Part shown: positions 48,068 through 61,627 of the stretch, piece after piece | Numbering within the stretch: position 1 is the first letter of the stretch | Layout: each line of letters starts with the position of its first letter | The notes under the pieces: model-generated | Databases searched by the model: none | The model's input: only the letters and a program-made list of their open reading frames with translations | Told to the model about the DNA's origin: nothing | Source: Phorcus lineatus | Taxonomy: Eukaryota; Mollusca; Gastropoda; Trochida; Trochidae | Reading direction: 5' to 3' | DNA length: 64,000 bases | Assembly (NCBI GenBank): GCA_921293015.1 | Contig: OV121081.1 | Span: forward strand, 61,893,022 to 61,957,021 | Translations under genes and position numbers: made by a program

Positions 48068-51026
48068 GTGAGTATTTCCTTAAACTCTCTTGTCTATATA
48101 AGGGCAGAATGAAAAAGTTCAACTTTTTTTAGTTAAATCACCTTTGACATGTTAAAATTGTCATTTTATAAACAATGCTTTATATAGCTCTACCAAATCA
48201 TCCGAATGTCAACCTAAATGAAGGTCTATAATTCCATGTGGGATTCTGTTTTGTATACAAAACACTTTAAAGTTGTAATCTGTTTAACGTCATTTGTTTC
48301 AACAAGAGAACAGAAATCATACTGCCCTTAACACTCTTGAATAAAATGTCCCTGAGAAACTTTCACCATTCTTAAGCAGCCTGTTGTTATTGAAATCTCA
48401 ATATCTGATTTCTCATACTTTATCTGTGTATATTGATATGTAATTCATTCAGTGTAGGAATCAGGACAAAAGGTAGTAACACAGTGTTTTTTCGATAATT
48501 GTGAAAGTTATCAAGTATTGTTGTTTGATGTGACTCAACAATTCATTTGGATTATTGCAAAAAGTGTGATTCGGTGGCATTCAAGGATTAAACTGGAAGA
48601 TGAATATCAGCGTGGAAATATTGATGACGTGGTGAAAACAACGTGTTTGTGAACATTGTGATTAATAAAGAAGTCAACGATCACAAAAAAAAAGGATGGA
48701 AGATTAATTTTCCAAATGAATAAGGATCGTGCACTTTAGTGCCCGAAAGCTTGGATATGTTGCCTTACGTATTGTACCCAGTGACTGCCATTTGTAAGTA
48801 AACTCCTCGCAGGGCTGCTCACATCAGGCACCTGGATACACTTGCACTGCTTGTGAGCAAGCTCCACACAGCTCCTGCCAGGATCTCACACCTGTAAACA
48901 AAGATGGCTGCCAGCGATCTCACAGTGTCGTATTCTACCACTCCCAACCCTCAGGTAGATCTTCCTCAATATCCAGAAAAACATCCTCTGTCTAAGAAGT
49001 GTAGCATGACATAAGTTTTCATTCTAATATGCACTCGTTCCCACCACTAGAAATACAGAGAACATCCTGTGTGACATCTTGGTGCTCTTAGGTCTTGTTT
49101 TGAATAAGATGGCTATGATCAAGGTGTTTTTCATAAAAAAAGAAGCAAAAATAGAAAATGAAATATTGAAATTATTAAAGTTGTTTGAAAAAATTCTAAA
49201 AGATCCATCAAGACCTTGTTCCATAGATATATAGATAATATTGACATGTAACAGAATATTTAATACAGTATTAGATGTATTACGCGCCCTGGGCCTTTAG
49301 AAAATTAAAAGGGAGTGGGGCTTAATGGTTTGGTGTTTTAAAGTTTTGGCTTACCAACAAGGGTAATAAAAAGACAGTCGCAAAAATGCAAGACTTTGCT
49401 TGAAATGCATCTCCGTGACTAATGGTAACTCATGTTTTCAATGCAACTGCCTTGCTTTGTTGAACAAGGAAAGTTATGAGAAGTGGGTGCTTATCATTTT
49501 GTGAGTTGCAAGTGTGTTATGGGGCGCTTATTATTTGCGAGTTGCAAATGTGTGAAGGGGGCGCTTATAGGGATAGGGCGTTTATTGCATCCAATCATAT
49601 TTTCTAGGAAAACTTAACACACCACGCTGTAAGATAGTTATAAAGAACATGTATTGATGTTTTTTTGTCTGTGATACAATCAATTAACAATTCGAGACTA
49701 AGGTGCATTTCCTTGAATACTACCTGCGGCTGTTATGTAATGTTTGGGGGAGGGGAGGGAAGTGGAGAAGAAGTTACAAGACAGATAAAACTTAGGCGAG
49801 AACATTCCCCTCAAATCCAACAGGTTTCTTGAATTCATTGAAAACAGTTTTGAGGGTAATATAGGTGATGTTGTGAAATGAAAACTCAATTATTATTTTA
49901 TGTCGAAACTTGAAAAATAGACATTAGAAAATAATAATTTCAGAGCAATATGTAAGTCTACTGTATATACTCTGTTTTCAGTTGGCTCTGTTATGGTAAA
50001 TAGTTAGTTATGCCATCCATCTAGTATCAGTAGAGTTGTTGACATGCCTCTTTTTTTAAATATTTCGTATCAAAACCTGAATAATAAAATAGAAAAAAAA
50101 TATAAGGACCATATGTTAATCTACTTCACGTGTTCTTTTAAAGTTGGCACTGTTATTGTAAAGGAAATTTATATATATCATCACTCCACAGTTAGGAGTT
50201 ATTGATGTATATTGACTGATATGCGTGGGATGGTATCATGGTGTATATATAGTGATACCATCCATCTGGTAAATGTTTTAGCTGTCCGTCGTCAGCATCA
50301 GGGAAATGAGTGCATGAGGCCTCATTCTTGTAAATATTGCCCTCTTACTCTTCACACAGCGGCATTGCTGTTTTGGGAGTAGTCGTTATGACAAGACCTG
50401 AGAATTTGTTTTGTTTGTGAAAAATCCTTAAATTGTTTGTCAGTGAAAATAGCTCTCTATGACTTCATGTTTGGAGAAGATTCTTAGTGTTAAAGTTTTT
50501 CACCTTCATTTAGCAGTGAGATGAACAGGCCTAGGAATTGTTTTCGCCCTGTGAACTGTCTTCATCGTGTTTGTAAATCGCCAGACCACGGGACAGTCAG
50601 GTGTTTTCTTTTTTGATCTCTCCGACAAAATTTGTGTCACAGATTTTCTGGCTCCAGAAAAATTTACCTCCAGTGTTGAAAAGGTGTTAAACTTGACAAT
50701 ATGTCTACCCTCCAACTATTAAAGAGTTAGCATCATCCAAAACAATACAAAGGTCTTTCTTATTCCTTAAGTCATTCAATTTGTAGTTTTCTTCCATCTA
50801 TTTTACAAAGAAAGCTGGACATGTTGTTCCCTTCCGAAGGATTCCTGTAAATTCAATATGAAAGGGATTTCATTACTCCCTGTAGTCCTTAGTGAATGGA
50901 GGCAAATAATTAATAATACAGCTCTTCAGTCACAAAGTAAAAACTGAGTAAATTCTGAATGAAGTTGAAAACCATAAGAAATCCTTGACAGACAGTAAAT
51001 ATTAAAAAACAATCATAAGCCTAATC

Positions 51027-51580
51027 CAAGTGTGGATGTTGTTACTTTTGAGTGTAGACCTTACCAGTGTAGATGTTGTTACTTTGAGTGTAGACCTTCC
51101 CAGTGTAGATGTTGTTACTTTTGAGTGTAGACCTTCCCAGTGTAGATGTTGTTACTTTTGAGTGTAGACCTTCCCAGTGTAGATGTTGTTACTGTTGAGT
51201 GTAGACCTTCCCAGTGTAGATGTTGTTACTTTGAGTGTAGACCTTACCAGTGTAGATGTTGTTACTTTGAGTGTAGACCTTCCCAGTGTAGATGTTGTTA
51301 CTTTTGAGTGTAGACCTTCCCAGTGTAGATGTTGTTACTTTTGAGTGTAGACCTTCCCAGTGTAGATGTTGTTACTGTTGAGTGTAGACCTTCCCAGTGT
51401 AGATGTTGTTACTTTTGAGTGTAGACCTTCCCAGTGTAGATGTTGTTACTTTTGAGTGTAGACCTTCCCAGTGTAGATGTTGTTACTTTTGAGTGTAGAC
51501 CTTCCCAGTGTAGATGTTGTTACTTTTGAGTGTAGACCTTCCCAGTGTAGATGTTGATACTTTGAGTGTAGACCTCTCTG
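51027..51580 (+). repeat. 37-bp minisatellite, about 15 units
   Basis: Unit gtgtagaccttcccag plus tgtagatgttgttacttttga (37 bp). Variants lack one T (36 bp), carry actgttg or have accttaccag. Units 51057-51240 and 51240-51420 show the same order of variants, indicating a higher-order duplication. Confidence 0.95.
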
Positions 51581-51612
51581 CAGAAAGTTTTATCTTATGA
51601 TAAAGGTGGTGG

Positions 51613-51785
51613 GATAGTCCTGCTTCATGATTTTGTATATAAAGGAGTCTTTTTTACAGTCTAGGTCAACATTCAGCAAGTCTAGATTGACTGAATACAC
51701 ATATGAAATTAGGAGCCAAAAGAAAAAAATATTATGGATGAAGGAAATTATCAAAATTTTTCATAGACTAAATTTTAGTCTAGTG
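51613..51785 (+). repeat. Dispersed repeat family Y, copy 4
   Basis: Matches copy 3 from agtcctgcttcatga to gactaaattttagtctag. It sits directly after the 37-bp minisatellite. Confidence 0.8.
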
Positions 51786-52509
51786 GTGGGATAGTACAGT
51801 TGGTACATTTCTTTAGTTCAAGATGGCCGAAGTGACAATGATTTGACTTCCTTCTGTAGTTGAATAGTGCTCACTGTAGTGTGCCCTCCTATTACATTCA
51901 TGATGCAATGTGTTACCTAAATTATTATTCTTTAGTGGATAGAAATGTCGTTGTATCATTCATAAAATTTGAAAGATTTAGTTTTCATTTCCTGAAGTTC
52001 AAATTGTATTTGCTTTTATGTTCCAAGAATTTATATCCTACAGTGTTTGTTTCTTTGTATTCAAATCCAGTTCTGTTCATTTGGTTTGCTCAACTCTTCC
52101 ATGATTTGTGATTGATTAAGTGTATCATGCAGCAATAGTGGTTGCCATGGTGATGAGATAATGTCAATAAGCCAAGAGATGTCTGACACGATTCAATTGA
52201 ATAAGGTCACTCAGTGCAAAAGTCAAATAGTTTACTCTAAGGATAATGATATAAATATTCAAATTATTTTAGTATTGCCATTGTAATATAGTGCTGATGA
52301 CGTGATTGGTGTATAAATTTATAAAAATAAAATTATCTAAAGTCCTTCAGGTTGAAGGAAGTAGTGGTTAGTATTTTGGTTTCAAAAGAAAACTTTTAGT
52401 TTGAGTTGAGCATATGTTTCCCAATAACAAGTATAATGACTGATATGTTTCCCATAATTCCCTTATTTCCACTTCTATTTCCATCTGATGTAAACAGGTT
52501 TCATGACAA

Positions 52510-53170
52510 GACATAGGAACAATAGGTATGCTGACTTTCCCCCTAGCTCCACTAGCTATTTGTTATTACTGAAATATTCTAGAGAGAGGCTTCAACTGAA
52601 GCAGTATTTTATCATCATATTTGCCGTGCCTGTATGTTAAATCAAGATTAAAGCTCTATTAGTTAAAATTGATTAATCCAGCCTATGTCCTGTAAAATCT
52701 AGATTGCGTTATTACAAAGTTGAGTCACCATTCTGTTATTGATAGGGTTGACATGTTCTAAATATTATAGAAAGTGGCTTCAATTAAAGCAACATTCTAT
52801 CATCACATTCACTCTCCCTGTGTCCAAAATCAAGATTATTGCTATTTTTCGAAAATTGTTCCAAATTCACAAATTTCTATCTTAACTACAAGCCAATATG
52901 TCTTGTTAAATATTATTGCATTATCACAAAGTTGAGTCACCATTCTGTTATTGATAGGGTTGACATGTTCTAAATATTATAGAAAGCGGCTTCAATTAAA
53001 GCAACATTCTATCATCACATTCACTCTCCCTGTGTCCAAAATCAAGATTATTGCTATTTGTCGAAAATTTTTCCAAATTCACAAATTTCTATCTTAACTA
53101 CAAGCCAATATGTCTTGTTAAATATTATTGCATTATCACAAAGTTGAGTCACCATTCTGTTAGTGATAGG
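52510..53170 (+). repeat. 212-bp tandem repeat, about three units
   Basis: aaagttgagtcaccattctgtta recurs at 52716, 52928 and 53140, exactly 212 bp apart. The unit from 52716 and that from 52928 differ at only a few bases; an older diverged unit precedes them (about 52510-52715). Confidence 0.9.
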
Positions 53171-54142
53171 GGTTACATGTAATCACCGGGGTGTTGATAA
53201 TATAACCTGACTCCCCTATTTGTTATTTGAGACAAAATCATCTCGGTAATAAATAATTCACACTTGACTTTTGACCAACAGGTCGTGTTACATGAGCAGA
53301 GAGTTTCAGCTACATCTGATAACCCTTATATTGTGGAGGTATCATGTGATCAGTGGTTGATAACAGAGCGTATCGTGTAGTCGTGTTTGATAACATTGTG
53401 TATCATATGGTAAATGCTGTATTAATCTCTGTATCACAGGGTCACCCAATATAATCTGTCCTTAATAAAACCATGAATCTGATAATCCTATCATGACCGG
53501 ATTTCCTGTTTTAATGTAACTTTATGTCTTTTTATCTTCATTTGAATTCCACTTTCTAGAAATGAACAAAATTGTATTTACCACTTCAAAATCATAGTAA
53601 AATATCAAGGCAACAATATTATTTTCATACGGATAAGTGTAAGTTTGGTGAGATCAAGTTTAAGCCATATTTCTTGTAGAGTATTGTTCATGTGCACCAT
53701 CTGCACACTTTGTTTAGGTTTAAATATATCATTATGAAAATCTATAAATCAACCACCATACTTTATATACCTTATAAATTTCTATCCCCAACATTTGCTC
53801 TAAGATATTCTGAAGTTTTTATTGTCTTACTGGACATCATATTTTCCTTCTTTTTTTTTTTACATGGCTATTTTGATGTATGTATGTCGTAGGGTTGTTT
53901 GACTAAAGGATTTATTTCTTCTTGTTTGTTCCTTTTGCTCCCCTCCCCCAGGAACCCCATAGCATAGAGAGATTAATGTTGCAAAGTCAGGAAAACACTG
54001 AATCATTTGCCCATAGCATCATACTGAAATGTAGGCCTTCCTCAAACTATTTACCAAAAGGACTCCATGGCAAAAATCTATCATAAACTCAAGTGCAAAA
54101 TACTTGCGCGATCTCCCCCATATTTTGGTTCAACATCTAACC

Positions 54143-54228
54143 CCCCACTACCCATGCACCATCTCACGCCCCACTATCCATGCACCATCTATTGCCCCAC
54201 TATCCATGCACCATGCATGTGCACCATC
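54143..54228. repeat. ~27-bp short tandem repeat
   Basis: Three units of ccccactatccatgcaccatct with small spacers. Confidence 0.75.
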
Positions 54229-56154
54229 TTGATGATTAATGAAGTGCATTGCATTAAGTTATGTGATAAGCACGCTCACAAACAGTTGCAGTTCTGTTTC
54301 CTCTTTGTCCCCCAATGATAACCCGGTTGCCAGAATCTTGACCTCAACAAGATAACCTTGAAGATGTGATGCTAAGGAATGTGGTCTCTGTGAGTATTAT
54401 CCAAAGAGTCCATTGCAAGGGGAAATTTAAAATTATGAACTGAAATGAACATCTATCTTTTTAGTGAAAATTTCAGACGAACCTAAATCATTAATCATTC
54501 TTTGGATTTTATTCATATTAAGTGTCAATCTATCAATGCAATGATATATCATGGACAAAGGGGATCCTTATCTTGAAGGGGCTGAAATGGTTCCTGAAGG
54601 CAGACTAAATATGTTTGGGATTAGATTCAACAGGTCTTGACTTATGATAACTTTAAATCCTTTAATTAACAATCCACCAACCTGTCAGGTTAAAATTTGT
54701 TGGAATGAATTGTAAGATACCCCTGAAATGATGATCTTGAACCCAACTAGATATTACTGTTTTCCTAGTGTGCAGGTTGGGGAGGAGAAAACAGGAACAG
54801 GCTCTGTCCAACAGGAGGTTAATGACCTTGCCAGGGATGATTTATCAGATATGTTTTGATGTTTTATGTTATGGAATGTAAGTGGATGATAATTCTGTGA
54901 TAGGGTTCCTGCAAATGAGGCACACATGTGGAAGGAACCAGTAAAAGCCTCTGAAGATTCAAACCAACCTCTCTGAAGATCTCAGAGGACGGTTAATGGC
55001 CCCAAAGATGCATAAAGCAGATAAACCTGCAGCCTGCTCTGTCTGATGTGCCATGGGTCATCTCAATCTCGATCCATTTCAACCCAAACTCACCCATGTT
55101 TGAATCTTTATGAGGTTCTTTGAGGTCCTGACCTTTCTTAGATTTTGTATTTTTAATTGATTTAGAATATGTCTTCACTTTTTATGCCTGCTCATTTTAA
55201 AATCTTTGTAAGAGTTCTTTGAATGGCCTGGCATGCCTGGTTTTGAGTTATTGATGATTTTGGACTCCTTTAGTTGCTATATACTTGTTTATATGAGGAT
55301 TCTTTTGATAGATTAATCTCTCTTAGGAAAGGTTGCATTAGCTTTTCAATCATTTTCAAATATGTCTCCACCATGACTCATCGTCCATGGTTTAAACTTC
55401 ATGAAAATTGAAACATTCAAAACAAATGATTGATCTTTTTTGGATCTAATGTATTTTCAAAATCTAAATTATCTTTTCTTGTATTTATGAAATATTGTTC
55501 TTTAAGGAATAGATGTTTAAGAGGCTGAATGTCAGTCAAGCACCCTCCCAGTTCCTGTGACAGCTGTGGGGTAACAGCTACTTACAATCGATATACATAT
55601 TGATCTCCTGTCCCAGCCAGTCCAACTCACCCATATGTACTCAGCTGATTTATGGGTAGAAGTTGTTATGTATATAATATTATATTATAATACATGATAT
55701 AGTTCATACTGGCTAAATGCTATTTCAAATTTATAAATTTTGGTGTCTAATTCAATTAAATCTAAATTTTTCATATTCTTTTTTGTATCAGTCAAAAGAT
55801 TTTCTTTAATAAAGTCGAATTTATCACCACTAAGGAAATTTACAAATTAAAAACCAAAACAAACATCTGACATTTATTAACTCGTAACTGATTATAAAGT
55901 GTAATTACAGAAATTACATCTCATGAACAAATGAAATAATCTTTCATTTGCTAAAAGGATGAAGATTCAAGAGGTAAAGGATGTATTACATGACATAAAC
56001 CAACTGCTATCAAACGAATAGTTACTCCACCGATCAACTTACAGGATGAAAACAGTCATTTTTAAGCCCTTTAATTTGTATATGGAGTATACTCTCATTA
56101 GCCAGGGGCCAGTTATAATTCCTGTAAATTTTAGACAGTTCATAAACAAAGTCG

Positions 56155-56217
56155 CCGCTGCTAATGGGTGAAATATTGCCCAAGCGGCGCTAAACAATAA
56201 CTCACTCACTCACACAA
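56155..56217 (+). mobile_element. Gastropod-type SINE tail
   Basis: ggtgaaatattgcccaagcggcgctaaacaataactcactcactcac, split here by eye into body and CTCA tail. From memory, a gaatattgc..gcggcg..ctcactcactc sequence is very common in abalone and related gastropods. Only the 3' end is recognisable. Confidence 0.55.
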
Positions 56218-59148
56218 AGTCTCACTAGTTTCCATTCTCTTTTGTACAGCAAGTGAAAATTGATCAAGTTTATCTGGTTAAATTTCACAGCTAATCACTC
56301 CCATTAACATTCTGTAAATTAAGCCATCTTGTTTCAAAGCTTTTATGAAGAAATTGCCAGCACTTCACATTTCAATATCCCCTTCTGTTCATGTTATAAT
56401 GTTGCCGATTGACTCTCACCAGTTCAGTGGTTCAGTGACTGCAGATAACTTTGATTATTCTACACTGTCACTATAGCAACTCGTGAATGGTCTGTGTTGG
56501 TTAGAGGTTTGTATTATTGGTTTTCTAGTCTGGTTAACATTTTGAATCAATGTAGCTTGGTTAACCTATTTCCTGCATTATTTAGAGATATAGTTATAAA
56601 AATCTTAGGATTGGATTATTTTAGTACCTATGAAAACGGTTGGTATGGACATATTCAAGTGAATTGGAATTCAGGAGGTGTATACATGTGACTTAAAAAC
56701 AGGTTGGAATTTCTCGGTATTTGAGGTGAGGAGTTCTTCGAGGGTCTATGAAGTGCAATGTGTACATTTTCAGGATGTCTCCGTTGCTATTGGCAACAGC
56801 ATCAACAGAAATTCACTTTCTAGTGATTGTGAGCCAAATTACTCCTCATCCCTCCTCCCTGCAATGAATCCCCCCTCCCTTCCCTTGTGCAAGTAAATAG
56901 AAGAAAAGTCAGGGTGCAAAGTGGTGTAGTGTTACATAGCATTGTGTGGGGGAGGCAGCTACTTGGCTAGGTGAGGCAGTGCGAGGAGCTTACAGGTTAT
57001 AAAGCCACTGATATAGCTGATTCTCTCCTATAACTTCCGCTTCACTGCAAGGAGTTTGGCACATGAGAGTGAGACTGAGAAAGGGACTTGCCAATGTGAG
57101 ATAGATCTCCTTATATCTATGTTCAGACTGGACCATGGTAGGTCAGACTGAAGAGGAATTGCCGTGTCAAGTCTCCCAGGTATACAGAGCTGTGTAGAGA
57201 CGTGGATGTGAGCTGTTTGGAGCTTTGAGAGCAGGACTGTTGTCGTCTGCTGCTCAGTGAATGAGCAGACGGGCAGCCAGGTGATCGGACAGACTAGTGA
57301 ACGTGAGGTGTTGGGAAGTTGTGGTCGCAAGATGTGATGAGTCCTTCATTCTCTGGCTCTTACAAGATCAGGAGGAGACCTGAGAAGGAAATGGAGATGA
57401 CAATTAACGGAAAGAAAATAATCTGTTTGAGGTAATTCTCAAGCTTGTGCTGGAACTACTTTGCCTTGTGATTTTATCGGATTGTGGGAGTTATGGCCAC
57501 ACTGCACATCCGGGGAAGGTTTTAAATTGGGCTCTAAATCTCTATTTGCTAACTGATAAGAGGCTGTTTACCCTGACCTTTATGGCAAACCACCCGCTCA
57601 ATTTCAACCTGACATACATCACAGGTCAGGGCTGGCTGGTATGAATGAAGTAGTGATAAAGCTATCTGACCACTGGCCTGTTAATATATCATCCAAGAGG
57701 TCCACATCTCTGAACATTAGGAAGTACAAGACAAGGTGTTGACAAGTCATTACCAGTCCGTGAGTCAGCTGAGATAAGTACAAACTCTGGATGCTGAGTA
57801 TATAGATAGCGGAGCTTCTTCCCCTGCCAGACCTGTAGGGCCAGATAATAGGCTGGAGTTCTGCTTGCTTGGGACAATTTGTACAGTGTAATGGTGGCAT
57901 GGAGAAAAGGTGATCTTGTGCATGTCGAAAATTCAAAGTTTCTTGAGGACTTGGTAAATAAATAGGCGAGGAGGCAAACTTTTCAACCTGTTTTGAGCTA
58001 AAGGATATGAAGGTAGGACATATATTAACTGCTGATTAGTGAGTGGAGCTGCATGTCAGATGGGAACAGAGACCAGCCTAAGCTTGGTAATATATCTCCT
58101 GGGATCTCATTAGCCCAGTCACAGGCAACTAGCACATACAGGGAGCCCCTGGGGGCATCAGCACACCATCTCACCTCTGGTCAAACAGTCACTGACCACC
58201 TGGTGGGATACTCCCCCTCCCCTCGCTGGTCAGTCTGATCATACCAGCAGTGTGAGCCTTACTGCAGACGAGATTCCCCTTGTATGATGGGGGCAGGTTT
58301 AACTATATCAGCCTTATTGCATATATAGTGAATTCTCAATCTTCTCCTCCCTGGTCAGTTCTGGGGTGTTTCTTCCATAGATAGTGGACTCTGTAGGATA
58401 TCCCCCTCCCCCTGCCTGACCCTGTCCACCCCCAATCTCCTGATTCCAGGTTTCAGCCTAACACTACCCAGCAGTGCCAGGCTGCTGCATCGACAGTGAT
58501 GTGTTTGTTAGTTGGTATGAATTAGCTGTCAAAACAGTGTCCCCAGATTGAAACCATCAGCTTGTGTTGAGTACATGTACGTGGGAAGTTTACTGGGATG
58601 TTTGGGACTGTATGTGTTGTGGCTGGAGGTACTCACACTCTGGTACAATAAGCAAATTTCATAAAATCAAGATATCCAGTGTGCTGGAGATCAGGCTTTG
58701 AGTCCTAGAAGAGGTTTTCTTGTGGTTAAGGAGGCTATTGTTGATTAGCCTGTATCTGAGGACACTACACTTAACAAGGAAACAACATCAGGCTACAACA
58801 CACCTACAGGCATGTGATTATCAACCGTGACATGAATTCAACGATCAACCAGTCTGTTGATCTGATACGACAAGTTTGCCTCTCGGTCAGACTATCATCA
58901 TCACCAGCAATAGAAAGCAACCCTACCGGCTTACAGCTTACCAGTTGACACAAGGAATACATCAACTCTCAAGTGTGTTCAGTCAAAACATGACATTTGG
59001 ATTATATTAATTCCGACATTGATGTGTGCAAATCTGACATTTGGATTCGATAAAGTTTAAACTTTAATTTGTGCTCCCTCGACATTTGGATTACATTAAT
59101 TCTGCCCGATTTTCTTCCAGTGACTGTGGATTATTGAGTTAATAGTGA

Positions 59149-59235
59149 GACCATATAGTGGTCTTGTATAATGTGAATGAGTGTGTATGGACTATGAGTT
59201 CACTGCTAATGATGGCATTTTCTGATGTACCAAAG
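59149..59235 (+). promoter_or_regulatory. Possible alternative first-exon segment with in-frame ATG codons
   Basis: Directly upstream of exon 11, and in its frame, there is no stop between 59149 and 59235. A stop (tga) sits at 59146-59148. ATG codons in frame lie at 59194, 59209 and 59212; the first has A at -3. Read-through would give MSSLLMMAFSDVPK joined to VHQREG. AKAP13 is known to make short isoforms from internal promoters, so a C1-less isoform starting here is reasonable, but no transcript data are available. Confidence 0.35.
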
Positions 59236-59317
59236 GTTCACCAGCGGGAGGGCAATGTGACCGGCTTCTCCTCCTCTGCATCCATAGCGCTACAGGAACG
59301 ACCAGTCGCACCATCGG
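59236..59317 (+). CDS. Exon 11 of window (82 nt), post-C1 linker
   Basis: The donor tcg g|gtgagt is strong. The acceptor is placed at gtaccaaag|gtt because exon 10 ends in phase 0 and the frame is then VHQREGNVTGFSSSASIA...RPVAPSG. The pyrimidine tract before it is poor, and the same frame stays open upstream to a stop at 59146-59148, so this exon may also be the 3' part of an alternative first exon. It is Ser-rich with no domain. Confidence 0.7.
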
Positions 59318-61522
59318 GTGAGTAGAAGACATTGATCATTTGATTTTTATAGACATATTAGACTATCTTACATGCTAAACAAGGTACATTGAGAGATGTA
59401 GTGAAATAGAGTAGTATCTATATCAAATATGTTATCTGATGATACACAGTTATGACTGGTTGTCTGTATTGTGGTATGTATCATTGAATTTTGGATTTTT
59501 TATTTCCATGAAAATTATTATGTTTAAGTTTTTTAATTTAAAAAAAGGTCATTGTAATGATATATGTATTGAATGGTATCGTTTTGAGATACCATGTTAC
59601 ATATTTTAAAAATACATGAATAAATGTTTGTATGGTCTCAAATGTAATTATTTAAACCCTTAATCGTCTTTTTTCATGAAGAATTGATCATTTGTCAATT
59701 ATTATTATGTAAGACTATCCAGAACATGCCTATTTGATAGCTTTATCACTTTAACTTATTATCTATGTCATCATTCTTAGAAAATACCTGCCATATTCAG
59801 AATTGTGCTCAATTTTGTAACTTTAATCCTTAATCTTCTGTTAAATTCATGTTCAGGCAATATATCATATTACCAAAAATGATACTTAATTCAATACATA
59901 TCAAATCGTATTGTTCAAAGATTTTCTGATACATATAATATCAAAAGTCTGTATCTTCCCAACTCTATTTTTATGGGTTATTGTTTTTGGGTTTTCAAAA
60001 GATCAATGCTCATTATAACAACATATCCTAAAAATTTAAAGTCATGATTTAAGTGTTTGAAGTTTATGTAACTCTTTACCTGTGGAATAAGCAATGATAA
60101 CAAACCAATATGGGTGTCCATCAGTTCAAAGCTTGTTCACAAAGGGAGTAAAAGGATAGGTCACTGGCTAAATATATGTTATTGCAATTCTGCATTCATT
60201 TTTTCGATATGGACTTAATTTACAATTGTAATGTTGCACAGAGATTCAAGATATCATCTGCCTTTGAGTCACCATTATCTCCTTTCTCAGAATTAGGATC
60301 TCAGGATAGGAGATAAACAATAGTTGGGTGTACCTGTGAGCGCAGTGAAGAGTTGATGTAGGGAAAAGTCTAGATGTAAGCACACGTAGGTAAAACACCT
60401 GTGTAATCAAATGGACCTGCTTGCTTTACCTGTCGCCTGCTCCCTCATTTTAACACTAGGACCCTCAATATAACACTGTGGGAAGAATGCAGCTGTTATT
60501 TATAGGATGGACACATTTTGACAAAAACAAAAATTGTCAATTGAAATAATCATTTATAGCAATTAATTCTTTTTTCATATTTCAGTATAGCATATTGATT
60601 TGACATATTTCAATAATTGATGCATTGCATTGATAAAATTTGATCATTGACCCAATTTTAAAAAATTAAGTGAACAATTTGTTGTCAAATTTGTCTAAAT
60701 TGAATAAAATTAGGATAAAATGTTTCAAAATAGTAAATCATAATATTATGTATCAATAAAAGAAAATTAAAAGATGATCCACTTCAATTGAAAAGTTTTA
60801 TATGAAAATATTATCAAATGTAAAAATGATTTAAATAATGGATTTTCAAATATTTGTTCAAATTCAAAAAGGTGTGTCAACATTCCTTGAATTAAAACTT
60901 GAAACAGAAACCAATTATTTGACTATGCCATTCATTACATCTAACAGACATTCAATGTATCACATCAGGCAGACCATATATCACTGGTCAACCAGAGACA
61001 GGTAAATCTAGAGACAACAGTCCGGTGTGCTACCTTAACGAGCTAAGGTGACTCACACTTACCTGTACAGGTAAATACCTGACATACCTGGAGTTGTCGT
61101 CTCTGAGCTGAGGACCTTGTAACAATTGTTCTGTAATAGTCACATCTGCCTCTTTGTCAATCTCAATATCTAAAGAGGCTGTTCTGTCGACTTGATGGGG
61201 AATGTACAGTTTTGCTTGTTTATTACGTGAAAGGAAAAAAAAGAAGAATGATCTACACTATTTTTACAACTTAAATCTATATCTCTTGATGGAAGAATCA
61301 CTAATTGCTTTTGAATGAATGAATATGATTTTTCCTTGTCAAATTGTCAAATCTAGTAGCCAAGTATATATATATATATATATATGTAAAAGGTGAAGAA
61401 GGTCTCACGTGAAGTAAAAAGATATTTGAAAATAAAATACTTCAGACGACACTTGCTGTAGATATAATTTTAATGATGACTGGATGCGTCACATTTCGAC
61501 TTGATAACAAGTCTTTTCAACA

Positions 61523-61627
<105 letters not shown>

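Larger units (their letters stand above)
48068..59235 (+). other. 11-kb intron after exon 10
   Basis: Contains a possible cassette exon (48813-48954, weak), a diverged MITE relative (49266-49610), the 37-bp minisatellite, repeat family Y copy 4, the 212-bp tandem repeat, a ~27-bp repeat (54143-54228), a SINE tail (about 56155-56217) and a less AT-rich island (about 56400-59235). Minus-strand frames at 57028-57330 and 57619-57936 are unrecognised and probably chance. Confidence 0.65.
5634..59317 (+). other. Partial gene: LBC-type Rho GEF-like protein, 11 exons, N-terminal/C1 part
   Basis: Eleven GT..AG exons join in one frame: phases run 1, 2, 1, 0, 1, 2, 2, 0, 1, 0 between exons and every exon length agrees. 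The joined product is about 507 residues with neither initiator nor stop, so the gene continues on both sides. Roughly residues 1-340 are Ser/Thr/Asp/Pro-rich with basophilic phosphosite-like motifs. Residues about 340-415 are strongly charged, with basic stretches. Residues about 427-475 form an atypical C1 zinc finger. In the AKAP13/ARHGEF28/ARHGEF2 group of Rho GEFs a C1 finger preceded by a basic linker lies N-terminal to the catalytic DH-PH module, which activates RhoA. No DH or PH sequence is in the window, so the catalytic assignment is inference from the C1 and the linker. Another C1-bearing scaffold protein is possible. The gene model itself is strong; the family name is moderate. Confidence 0.7.

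Noticed and set aside
57028..57936. Two minus-strand frames of 100 and 105 codons
   Set aside because: No recognisable motif, no splice support; open by chance in a less AT-rich patch.
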